Source: Polytrichum commune (Eukaryota; Streptophyta; Polytrichopsida; Polytrichales; Polytrichaceae). From it: a DNA stretch of 64,000 nucleotides. The stretch lies in assembly GCA_950295325.1 (NCBI GenBank), contig OX485809.1, positions 23,806,001-23,870,000 on the forward strand, read 5' to 3'. The notes under the pieces were generated by a model. It was not told where the DNA came from. It searched no databases and saw only the letters and a list, made by a program, of their open reading frames with translations. Position numbers and translations under genes: made by a program. Shown one piece after another: positions 13,020-23,959 of the stretch; the stretch's first letter is position 1, and each line of letters starts with the position of its first letter.

Positions 13020-13970
13020 AAGGCGGCTCTGATCATCTGAAAGCCGGCACAGGTTGGTTGGTTGAATGCACACATTTCCCACTTTTGCACTTCACATGTT
13101 TTGAGTAGACGAGCTTGTTGTTGTTGCCGTCGTCGTCGTCGTCGTCGTCAGTTAATTCGGAGCTGGTAGACTCCATCCCAGCATTGGAGCTTCGAGGTTG
13201 CTTTCAAAACGCTTAGTGGAAATTAGACCAGTTTGTTGGGAAGGCTCTGATCAGAAGCTGGGCACTGGTTGGTGGATTCATGCATTTCTAGTTTTGCACC
13301 GTTTAGAGCCAGTTTTGGAGCTCCTAGACTCCTTCCCTGCATTGGACCTTCGAGGTTGCTTAAAAAGGCATCTAGTTTACAGTATCTTAATTTGTTTTGG
13401 GGAAGGGTGTTCAGAAAGACATGGTTGGTTGAACAATGAACATGCAATATTCTGCTTTTGCACCGATGTTTTGAGTAGAGCAGCTTCTTGTCGCATGAGT
13501 AAGTTTCGGAGCTGGCAGAGTCCACTTTTGCATTGGAGTACCTTCAAGGTTGCATATAAAAGGCATCTCAATACAAGTGTACTCCAGTTTGTTGAGAGGG
13601 CTCTGATTACAAGGACGCAGGGACGTGGTTGGTTCATGTATTTGTAGTTTTGCACCGATGTTTTCAGGAGTAGATCGGCTTCAGCTTGTTGCATTCAGTT
13701 TCAGAGGTGGTAGAGTGCAGTCCTCTGTTGCATTGCACCTTCAAGGTTGCATTCAAGAGGCATCGCATACAGTTTGCTGAGAAGGCTCTCATTAGAGAAG
13801 GACACAGGTTGGTTCATGCATTTTTTAAACTTTTGCACTGGTATGAAGAAGACCATGCCAGCTGCTTGTTGCAGTCAGTCAAGTTTGGGAGCTGGTATAC
13901 TCCACTCCAGGACCTGCATTGGACGTTCACGGTTGCATTCACTTATAGTGCAAATTAGACCATATTTTGT
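13020..13970. repeat. Diverged tandem repeat upstream of GDSL gene 1
   Basis: Four to five degenerate units of roughly 165-210 bp. Each contains the order GCTGGTAGACTCC-like, TTGGACCTTCGAGGTTGC-like, AGTTTGTTGAGAGGGCTCTG-like and TGGTTGGTTCATGCATTT-like words (13150, 13320, 13510, 13700 and 13890 regions). A (GTC)n microsatellite sits at 13126-13149. The array ends about 130 bp before the first candidate ATG of the GDSL gene and so lies in its promoter region. Frames across it are repeat artefacts. Confidence 0.75.
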
Positions 13971-14124
13971 TGTTTCAACGCTTTCCAGTCCGAGGTATTT
14001 CATCCCTAGTCCATGGAACTTACACAGGTTTTGTGGTCGGAGGAAGGAGATAGATAGATAGATGAATGTGCGTATGAAATAGATTCCTCATCAAAATATG
14101 ACGTGGTGTAGTGTGACAGGAGAG

Positions 14125-17100
14125 ATGGAGTGGTCGCAGTCGAGCTCCGTCGTCTTCCTCGCGCTCTGTGTAGGGTTGCTGATGTCGTCGGCAGCTATGG
14201 CGCAGCGACTGGTGCCGGCTTACTTTGTGTTCGGTGACTCCCTGGCGGACCCTGGCAACAACAACTACATTCGCACACTCTCCAAGGCAGACTCTCCGCC
14301 CAATGGAATCGACTTCCCCGGCCGACAAGCCACGGGCCGCTACTGCAACGGCCGCACCACTGTGGACATCCTCGGTAAGCATGCAGAGTTGTACTTTTGT
14401 GGATTGGTACTTGGGTCGCCGTATTAACAATTCCGTACAATAATCCAGTATGATTTCCAAGTTAGCTTCGGAAGAGTGTTTCGGATACTTACAGGGTAAG
14501 ACCCTCACATCATCGTTGGCATCATGTTATTGATAAGAATGTGATTGCATGTGCTGCTGCAGCGCAAATCTTGGGCCTTCCTGATTTCCTACCACCTTAC
14601 TTGGCCCCCGATACCAAAGGAGAAAAAATTCTAAATGGTGTCAACTATGCGTCTGGAGCTGCGGGAATTCTCGATTCATCCGGCTATCTTTTTGTGAGTT
14701 CATTATCGTTAAATTCACTCACCTGGCATCTTTAATTTTCAACTCGTTAATCTCACATGTCTGGGATCAAACAGTTTGGAAACTATTATAAGTTGCTGCT
14801 GATCGAAGTTATGGTAACTCAAATTATCACAACCCTGCTCAAGACTCGAGCAATAGTGCCTGCGTAGGTCATGTCTGCGGACATTCTGTATCCTCATGAG
14901 TTGGCGTCTCTCACCATGGTCTGGTCAATTTGGCCTTGTTGTGCAATTCCAACCTCAGCTTCAACCATTCTGACCTTGCAATTTAATTAGGACATCCACC
15001 GAAAGTCATCACAAGGATGCAATTTTATAACTACATTTTATTGATCTGTATTATCACGATCTGCTCTCTGACGGTGTTGGGATGCTGTTAACTGTGTTAA
15101 ATGTGGGTGATGTCTGTCTGTGTGTCTGTGCAGGTGGGGCGAATCCCTTTCAACAAGCAGCTGGAGTACTTTACAAACACCAAGTCCCAGTTTGTTCAGC
15201 TTCTGGGCGAGCAGGCTACCGCGGACATCTTGTCCAAATCTTTGTTCTCAATCATCCTCGGAGCCAACGATTACTTGAACAATTACTACCAACCTCTGTC
15301 ACCTGTGGGCAATCTCACACCCGAACAGCTCTCGACCATGCTTGTCAGTAACTTCACCGCCCAACTCACAGTAAGTCTTCATGCCATTTCTCAACCCTAA
15401 CTTGGTGGACAATTGCAAACCAACATCACTTCAAGCGTTGAGTATCCCATCACTATTATATATTGATGTAATTTGAGATTGGTTCTCGTTAGCTTTGATA
15501 GGGGAGTCCGATGCACCAAAGCATGCCTTTTTGGAATTCCATATGCAAAAGTTACCAGTACGCCTGTTAGAAGATTGTGGGTACATTCACAGCCAAGGGC
15601 CAAAATCATCAAGAAATCCAGCTGATGTCCAGTGGGTGGACATTTTCAAAACCAATTTGTACTTATTGTGCAAGGTTTTAGAGCGTTAATTTGAGCAGGG
15701 AAAATGGTTTAGGGTAATGCTCCACCTTAAACCCTAAATCAATACTAAGCTAAAGCCAACCTTCGTGTTAACTGAAGGATTGACCACACCAAAGTTTAGC
15801 GGTCCACTAGGTAAAGTGTTTATTATTTTACCCACATTTAGCGGTAAAGTTACCAATGACTGAGTTGATCGTTTCTTCAAGGTCATTTTAAAACACAAGC
15901 ACTTTATTTTGAGCTAAGGTTCGAGACTTAATATCAAGAGATCATGATCATAACTTAGCACTGAATGATGTCTTACCACTTTGTGTAACATCAAGTGACA
16001 CATGATCAAGTGTCACACAGGATTTTATGGAAACCACAGCATTACATGTGGAGTCCACGTTGAATGCACTTTGTTATCTTATTATATTGTGTCACCATTG
16101 ATTTACCACTTGGTATGGCTGGGCCTTTCTAATGTATTGTTTCTCATTTGCATGCAGACTTTGTACAATCTAGGAGCAAGGAAGATTGCGTTGGCAGCGT
16201 TGGGTCCTATTGGATGCATCCCATATCAATTGACTCTTCGGCTACGGCGTAATGGCCAGTGTGACCCCAAGGTTAATGGGGAAGCGCAACAATTTAATAG
16301 TGGTGTTTTAGGCATGGTCAATAGCCTCAATGCCAACCTCCCGGGGGCCAAATTCATCATCTTGGATGCCTACAAGGGTGTGACCGACATGATAGCCAAT
16401 CCTGCGGCCCATGGTAAGTCCCAAAGCTCATCTTCCAAGCTCACATGTGCATCATTGTGACTCCCCAATTGACAATATTTAGGGGGAGACTTCAATTTAG
16501 GGCTCAAAAAACTCCCGCAAACAACATTTAATAGAACTTCAGATGCCTAAGATAGCCATTCTAACCTCCAGATTAGAATGGTTTAAGAAATCATTCTGCT
16601 AACAGCTTTTTAAGATGAAGATGCCAACAAGAAAAATTTCTACCAAAAAGCATATGCTCATGGGATCTTCAGTCTTATAGTAGGGATGATTAGTGAAAAA
16701 TTCCCCATGTAAAGAAATAGAAATAGGAAGTAATTCATGGTTTTTCAGACTGTTTTTTGCAATGACCAATTTACTGTGAAGTTTTTTTAGTGAATATTCT
16801 CTTCGACCTATACTTGTTGCTTGTGATGAAGGCTACCCTATTCTTGAGATTCACCAATATGTTACAAAACCAAAAATGTTTGAATTTTGTAATCGATAAT
16901 TGTGGCACCTAAATTTGCTTGCAATGTAAACTTGTCATCTTGGTGTCAACGTAACCATTAGCATTTGACTAAGTTGGATTTGGAACATGACATGTCAGCA
17001 TTGATCAAAGATTGGTATTGTGCTGCATGGAAATAGGATGGCCTAAGCTACAATAATGGGGTAGTGGTCATGAATGGGTTGGCTATCTTAATTTTCCTCA

Positions 17101-17913
17101 ATCTCTTTCAAACCATTCTTCACTATCAAATTAAAGATTGCCTTCCTTCACATGAATATCATATAGCAACCCCCCTCCCCCAACTACTACTACTACTAAT
17201 AATAATAAGTATTGAGCTTAGACTAGTTCACAAATTTTGAGCAGAAAGTCCAACCTCTTTTTAGCACATCATGTGGTGGTGTCCATAATCAAACCTACAC
17301 CAAATCCACACCCGACCACACACCACTCAAGTATAGGTGTTGAATTAAGATAAGTAACCCAAATAGGTGTGCTTACCGTAGCAATTACTAGTTGTTATAC
17401 TTACATAACAATCTTGAGCAACTCTTGTTGTTTCAAGGGCCATAGAGACAAGGCCACGTGATGCTAGGATCTTACGCGTGTGAGGTGAATATTCCCATAA
17501 TTTCTAACTAGAATCTGGGATAATTTAGGGCCCTAGAGGCAAGACCATGTGATGCTAGAATCTTACGCGTATGAGGTGAATATTTGCATAATTTCAATCT
17601 AGAAACTGGGATAATTTCTGTCTAGCCTTCCATCCCATGATAGAAAGTGAACGAGTCCCAAACTGAAAAATGCAAATACGTTGTTTGTGCAGGTTTCAAG
17701 ATTGTAGACAAAGGGTGCTGTGGAACAGGAGGCCCATACAACGGCTTGCTTCCATGCTTGCCCAACATGACCTTCTGCTTCGACCGATATGACTATCTTT
17801 TCTGGGATGCCTACCACCCCTCTGAGAAAGCCAACATCCAGTTGGCCAATTCTTTTTTCTCGGGCACCGAGTACGCCTACCCCAGTAACATCAAGCAACT
17901 GATCCAGTCATAG
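14125..17913 (+). CDS. GDSL esterase/lipase (gene 1, five exons)
   Basis: Secreted SGNH-fold serine hydrolase of the plant GDSL family, predicted to hydrolyse ester bonds in extracellular or cell-wall lipids or acylated substrates; the true substrate is unknown. Exons 14125-14374, 14563-14693, 15134-15370, 16158-16413 and 17693-17913 join in frame with GT-AG introns (phases 1,0,0,1) and give 364 residues, normal for the family. Residues 1-26 look like a signal peptide ending AMA. The block I motif FGDSLADPGNNN places the nucleophile at Ser39. GAND at 170-173 is block III. Asp330 and His333 in WDAYHP complete the triad. An in-frame ATG at 14098 would add nine residues; I prefer 14125 because it starts the signal peptide cleanly. 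A (GATA)n tract (14048-14065) precedes it, and AATAAA near 18188 may serve polyadenylation. No lesion is seen. Paralog of the gene at 28484-34654. Confidence 0.93.
17437..17619. repeat. 91-bp tandem duplication in intron 4 of GDSL gene 1
   Basis: Two copies of a unit (17437-17527 and 17528-17619) containing GTGATGCTAGRATCTTACGC and CTGGGATAATTT. They lie directly before the last exon, about 75 bp from its acceptor. Confidence 0.85.
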
Positions 17914-18912
17914 GATATTGATTTTGATTCATGGCAAAAGGTATACGACACACCAGTAATGAGCATCACCATTTTGATGTCCATATTATTAGTATCTTTG
18001 GTTTCACTGATTGTTAGGGACAAAAATTCATGAATTATTGCAGAGTTATGTATAAGAGAAATGGCTCAGCAGTTTCACAATGCTGTATGATTGTTAGGGA
18101 GGGATTAGGAGGAGGGAGAAAGTGGAGTCATTTTTGGTAATTCCAATAATTGGAATCATGCTAGCAGTTGGAAGAATCTTGCTGGCTAATAAAATTCCAA
18201 ACCCACATGATGTTGCGACGTTACGCTGTCGATTCTATTGTAGTTAAAGATTCAAAGTTATTCATCGAGTTGATGAACATTTGGAAGAGGCTATTACATT
18301 TCAAGTGTTATGGTTGACGTCAACTCTAAACCTGAATATGTGCATATTGACATGAAGCATCAAAGCAATGTTCCAATCTTATGTGTGCAAATGTTAATGC
18401 TGATTATTGCGAATTGTTTGGAAGAAAATTGAGCCCCATACTTTCCTATGCCATTCTAGAAAGCCAACATGAAAAGCCATGTGTGAAATAGGTTTGGCAT
18501 TAGACATAGAAATAAATTTCACTCTTAAGGACTGTATTCTTAGTGAACGCAATTCCAGGTTTTTGCAGAATTGTGCTGAAGTTTTGATTGATTTGGCCAT
18601 ATTATATATGTTGGGTGATGAGTGCCTGATGAGTGCCATTACAGTTTCATGGCTTGGAATCTGGGTCCTATTTAAAGCTAGATTGGTTTCTATAGCCATT
18701 TCTTGGAACCTAAATGTACAATTTAGTAGACTTTGTGATCCATTAATAGATTTTTCATTGTAGTCATATTAACATGCTCAAGACCCTGACCTCATATCTA
18801 AGTCAATGGGACACCAACAATTACAATGCGATTCCATCTATCGAGTTCAATCTACATGTCCTAATCACCGTTCATTTTAAATGGGAACTACATTCTAGGC
18901 CCCACAATCCTA
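17914..18912. other. 3' flank of GDSL gene 1, no further gene
   Basis: The first 250-300 bases are probably 3' untranslated sequence. The rest is AT-rich with two overlapping short frames (18394-18763, opposite strands) of no recognisable family. Confidence 0.4.
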
Positions 18913-19116
18913 GTAGTGTACTAGGAAACATGGTTCTAGTACACACTTCCCATTTGACCTGGGTGGTCATTAGCAAATGACCCCATTGACAAGTGTTGAA
19001 TATGATCTACAATAGTCATAGATTACATTCGTCTCTTGTCCATGGGGTCATGTCCTTATGACCACTTGAGTCAAATGGGAAGTGTGTCCTAGGACCACAT
19101 TTCTTAGTAATGAGAT
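18913..19116. mobile_element. Foldback/MITE with 80-bp arms
   Basis: Arms of about 80 bp (18913-18994 and 19035-19116) are inverted copies; both contain ACACACTTCCCATTTGACY and a TGACCCCAT-type block, read on opposite strands. The spacer is about 40 bp. Non-coding. No target duplication could be read with confidence. Confidence 0.7.
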
Positions 19117-19653
19117 GAGCACACTCTCCTACTTGTTTATTTTAATCTTACAAATTTATTGCGGCATTGTGGATTATATAGATTAATTTGAAAAGTGCAT
19201 ATATGGTACACCATTTATTTTATTTAGTATCACGTCCATTATTTGTGAATGGCCTTATTTTAGATGCCCAGAGTTCTCAAAGTGTCATGTCTGTAAATGC
19301 TAATATGATACTACCTTAGTACCTTTACCACTGACTATTTATAGGCAAATACAAGTTCTATTCTATTTCAAGACTTGATGATCCTAGATTTAAAGAAAAT
19401 TTCATTTTCCTTGTAACAATTTTTGAGGTTATTAGAATACAACTTCCAAAAAACTAGTTTGTTCTAAAAACATTTTAAGTAATGCCAAAGTGGTAAAGGC
19501 CCTACAATATTTGTCAACATAAGTAACTTTTTAACTGAGATTCTATTTACAGTAGGACATGAAGCAGAGCATATTGAGATACTCGAGGTGATCGTTTTGC
19601 AGTTTATTGACACTATTACACATATGATTGATTGTTTGCATGTCATGTGGATC

Positions 19654-20860
19654 AATGCTCGGGAAGAACCGGCGGTTAGTTACAAATGAACCGGTTGAGT
19701 TTGAGAGATAACCGGTTGACTCAGGGAGTGCACTATTCATTAAAACCAAGCATCACGTGCGTGCATGCCCCTTATTAAAAGACCCCTGTATACATTTTAT
19801 TTTTGCTAAAATCAAGCAATATACTTACAAATCTCATTGCTTCAAAATACATTTCCATACGTACACAAGGGTCCAAAAACAAATACATAAATTGTATATA
19901 ACATGTGTACAAATGTTTGGAAATGCAAAAATATGGCCCTATTATATGTATAATATCAAATCATGGATTTTTAGTTATAAAGTCGTTACTTAGTGGATGA
20001 AAAAACACATGATTCTTGGTCCAGGTCTGACTTGAACGCGTAAACGCGTAAATGCGTACTTTACATATATTTTTCTATAGCCTCATGTATATCTACTTCT
20101 TGCTTAATAGCAATATGTCTCTTGTACGTACATTTTGTACATGCTTTTTTAAAATAATACCCCTTTTGTGCACCCACGTGTATAAATACAGTACTTGAAC
20201 AGTGCACTCCCTGGGCCGGTTGAAGTTTGAGACTTCAGGAGAATTACCGATCATTCTAGAGGAATCTATAGAAGAATATACCTCAAATGAATGTAAGCAA
20301 AACCGGTAGTTGTCAACATGTAACCGGTTGGATTTAGAATCACTAAGATCTTGCTGACTATGCCCAAAACTTCCCGGGCACTGTTGTGGATCTATGATTA
20401 GGGAGAACTGGCAGTTAGTTACAGATGAACCGGTTGAGTTTGAGAAATAACCGGTTGAAGTTTGAGACTTCAGGAGAATTACCGATCATTCTAGAGGAAT
20501 CTATAGAAGAATATACCTCAAATGAATGAAAGCAAAACCGGTAGTTGTCAACATGTAACCGGTTGGATTTAGAATCACTAAGATCTTGACCGACTATGCC
20601 CAAAACTTCCCGGGCACTGCTGTGGATCTATGATCATGGAGAACCGGCAATTAGTTACAGATGAACCGGTTGAGTTTGAGAAATAACCGGTTGAAGTTCA
20701 AGACTGCAGGAAAATTACCGATCCTTTTAGACGAATCTATGGAATATACCCCAATTTAATAAAGGAAAACCGGAGGATGTCAACATGTAACCGGTTGCAC
20801 TTGCAAACACTAGGATCTCAACCGGTTATGCCCAAAAATCTCCCTAATCACTGCTGTGGA
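19654..20860 (+). repeat. R2 repeat array (about 220-bp unit)
   Basis: Three tandem full units and one split unit of a repeat rich in ACCGGTT. Each unit runs: a GGGAGAACCGGCRGTTAGTT-like start, TTGAGAAATAACCGGTTGAA, GGAATCTATAGAA, ATGTAACCGGTTGGA, and TGCCCAAAACTTCCCGGGCA at the end. The unit ends resemble each other in inverted form (GCTCGGGAAG versus CTTCCCGGGC). Diverged single copies occur at 28797, 42375, 50848 and 56545. Unit 1 is split by the element at 19720-20215. Confidence 0.8.
19720..20215. mobile_element. hAT-like non-autonomous element (family H, copy 1)
   Basis: A 496-bp insertion into an R2 unit. The left end CTCAGGGAGTGCAC and the right end on the minus strand CCCAGGGAGTGCAC form a 14-bp terminal inverted repeat with one mismatch. 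CCGGTTGA, part of the R2 sequence, is duplicated at 19712-19719 and 20216-20223 (8 bp), and removing the insert plus one copy restores the R2 unit seen in its neighbours. The subterminal block ATACCCCTTTTGTGCACCCA is shared with the element at 36846-37807. No transposase. Confidence 0.85.
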
Positions 20861-21158
20861 TAATTATGTTTTTGTATGAAAAGTACATATACATCAATTA
20901 TAGCAACACATGGTGGAATTCAACCTGTTGTACGATCCATGTGACTCACTTGAGCTGTGTTTTTGGACTAGGCATTGATCCGTAGCTTAATATTATATAT
21001 AGATGTATTTCTAGTACGTGAAAGTAATTTACTCTTTAAAATTGTGGTATCTGACTCATGCATGTGGGACTTTTTCGTCGTTAGTCAATCCCCGAAGATT
21101 TCCATCTGCACAAAATTGATTACAACCATGTGGAAGGCATCGTGGGGTTTAATTATGT
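20861..21158. other. Spacer, no gene seen
   Basis: About 300 bp between the R2 array and R1 copy 4, with no recognisable content. Confidence 0.4.
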
Positions 21159-22650
21159 CCTTTGGAGGTGGGCTCTTCATACCACGTACGAGCTAAAGTG
21201 GGTGTAAGAAAGAGTGTTGTCTAAGGCATCAACATATATAATATACAGAATTAAGGAGAGGTATTCTTTGTTCTCCGAAGTGCTGTGTATATTTGAAAAG
21301 GTCATTAAAGGTTTTGAAATAAAGGTAGATGTACAAAATGGGTCCCTTAGGTTTAAAGGGAAAGTTGACATCAACTGTGTTAGTTTTTATCCAATTTACA
21401 TTTTCAAATATAATTTGTTGTCAAATGGTAATAAGCCTCAATGACTACCTTGTCCATTCTTGTGAGGGTTTGCATTTGGGGGGTTTTAGGTTTTTACAAA
21501 TTGGGGGCTCTTTGGAGCCTCGGGGGGGGGGGGGGGGGGTAGTGTGTTAGAAAGTTAAGGATATAGGTGCGAACAACCACTATTTTATAGGGGGGTATTA
21601 CTTTCAATTCTCTTCTTTTTTTCACATGCTATCATTATGTAAATTTCTACTTTGGGTTAATAGAAAAATGGCTTGCATTACTTATAATTCCAAATTCCCT
21701 ATTATTCCATACCCTATAGTACTTTAAAGATGTCCAGTGCCATTTTTGATACCCTATATTACTCTTAAGTCCAATTATAATTTTTTGCCCCCATGTTTTT
21801 AAAATACCCTATCATTTGTTCGCACGTATATTGCTACTCCAACCAATGACTACCCCCCCTCCCCCCCGAGTTTGGAGCGCTTGTTGGATCGCTTGAGATT
21901 TGTTCTTTGGATTGTGGCCAAGTTATTGTGCTCTTGTCTTTGTTAGTTTTCAATACAATTGTTGAGTTACATCTTATGGATGAAAGATTGTTCATTGACT
22001 TTCTCATTGGAAAGTAAAAGTGGATTGTATATATGTAGCAAAGGCCTATTTATTTCACGATTTATATATAGAATGTGTAATGTAGGAATTTATCACATTA
22101 AATTGAAAAAGCTAAGCATAAATATATGAGTCCATTTAACTCATATTTTAAGTATATTTGGACATATTTTCAAGGTTTGAACTTAATCGTTGCTTTAATT
22201 CTATGGGGAGATTTGTTGATACACTTTTGATATACCTAAACTCCATGGGAGATATATGTGAATCCTTAGTGATTACTTGAATGCTATGCTATTAAAATAT
22301 ATTGGAAAAAATAAATATCTATTATTGGATGCTAGATCTATATAAGTAATTATTGAATAATGAAAATATAATCAAAAAATTCTATATTTTTATCATAATC
22401 AACTTTTCGTATTATATTAAAGGATCCTACCGTGCAATCCTATCGGAGGATCCTAAAATAAAATTTTGCATGTGATAATTCTAGGCTTGGACTTAGTTCA
22501 ATTCTACTGAGATATTAAACTTTTTTTCTAGCTTATTATTAGTACATGTACATTTGTTTTTTCCTATAAATTTCTCGTGTAAGGGGTTCTAATTTCATAG
22601 TGGCCCACACATGTCATTTAGGTTTTCAATGAAGGGTCACCCCCCCAAGG
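21159..22650 (+). mobile_element. R1 repeat copy 4, enlarged by insertion
   Basis: The left end GTGGGCTCTTCATACCACGT and the right end (TTTTCAATGAAGGGTCACCC on the plus strand) are the inverted R1 termini. Internal blocks such as GTAGATGTACAAAATGGGTC and CCACACATGTCATTTAGG match copies 1-3. The copy is about 1.5 kb rather than 0.5-0.7 kb, partly because of the element at 21519-21870. Confidence 0.65.
21519..21870. mobile_element. Nested hAT-like element with G-run termini
   Basis: A 352-bp insert beginning CTC followed by a long G run and ending in a C run followed by GAG. The inverted similarity continues inward (GGGGTAGT, then AGGATATAGGTGCGAACAA-like). TTTGGAGC flanks both ends (21511-21518 and 21871-21878), an 8-bp target duplication. 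It lies inside R1 copy 4 and is therefore younger than it. Confidence 0.75.
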
Positions 22651-22929
22651 TTTATCTTAATGGGAAACCCATGACAACTCAACACCATCAAAAATCACAT
22701 TGATGATCTTAAGGTTTGGGCTTCTCTTGCTAAAGAGTGGAACTCTTTCCATCTCTGAGAGAGTCCCCACCAGACTGGGCATGGGGCATGCCGACGCCAT
22801 AAATGGGGCATCTCGGGTTCTTAGGTGGCGGTACCGGCATAAATTGAGCCCCATCAATGTCCGGTCCCCCATAATTTAGAACCGGCCCGGGTATAGTAAA
22901 GACCTTCCCCCGCCATAAATGGTTCAGAT

Positions 22930-23560
22930 ACTCCGATATCCTACTTTATCCCATGTCAAATAATAAGTGTCATTGTCTTATTGATTGCTTCCTAATTATA
23001 CCGGGGGTATGCCTAGGCTTTGGTGGGCTTTGACTCAAGATGACATGCCCCGCCCAAGATGGAGGGCTCCCCAAAGGTATAAAGTATTATATACTCTATT
23101 TGGCGTGCACCCGATCTGGTGGGGTTGCTCTAAGGGAAGAAACTAGCTTACCTCCACCTCAAGGAATTTCTCATATATGAATGTAAATTGTACTTGTAGT
23201 AATCATTGACACCATCCCAACGCAAGATTAGTGTTGCTTACTGCACTTCAAATCATAGACTTGCCATTGAAATTGGACAATGCTCAACTATCCCTATCTC
23301 TAGAGATGATAGATTATGCTACTTTTTCTCTTTTAATGTAGCTAAAAACAAGGCACACTTTGTGTTAGAGTGTCTTTTATTGAACTTCATGAGACGTAAG
23401 TTTCAATCATTATTTGAGACTGTAATATTTGGGAGTCTCAAGTTTTTCTTTCAGTTGGACCAACATGTCAATCTTAGCCTTTATCCCATAGAGGCTACTG
23501 CACTTTGTCACTTTAAGGAATTAGTTGGTTTGAGACCATGATTCTTCATGTGCTTTTAAT
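22930..23560 (+). pseudogene. LINE retrotransposon 3' fragment
   Basis: A 111-codon frame at 23206-23541 resembles the C-terminal tail after reverse transcriptase in plant non-LTR retrotransposons: an SNHRLAIEIG motif, a degenerate zinc-finger-like region, the HFVLECLL motif, then a hydrophobic stretch. There is no reverse-transcriptase or endonuclease domain, so this is a short dead remnant. A related fragment lies on the minus strand at 27170-27358. Confidence 0.55.
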
Positions 23561-23959
23561 CCCATAAGCCTTTTGACTTCCTAGATTATAAATTCAATTT
23601 CATTTATTTCATTGGTTTTTTTATATATGATATTGTGGATAACTACACTAAATATTGTATTTAATAACATAAGGTATTTTATATGATTGTGGTAACTTTT
23701 TTGATGTAATAGGTGCCCAACTACCGAGCAACAATAACTGCAAGGTAGGTCTAGGCCTTAGATGCTTATTACAACCGACGGCAGAATGACACGTGTTCAT
23801 TACTGGACATAGTGATCAGGTCCGTTAGGCCATGGTAGGTCATCAATTATGGATGATAATGTGCTTTATCATATCCAATCAAGACTAGACACATTGGTAA
23901 TATTGCTTGACTTAACCACTATGATTGTGTCTAAGGTCGACTTAAGGCTAAAACTTGTA

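Noticed and set aside
13198-14061. Overlapping frames of 90-149 codons before GDSL gene 1 as upstream exons
   Set aside because: They are frames across diverged tandem repeats on both strands; no homology and no splice structure that would extend the GDSL protein.
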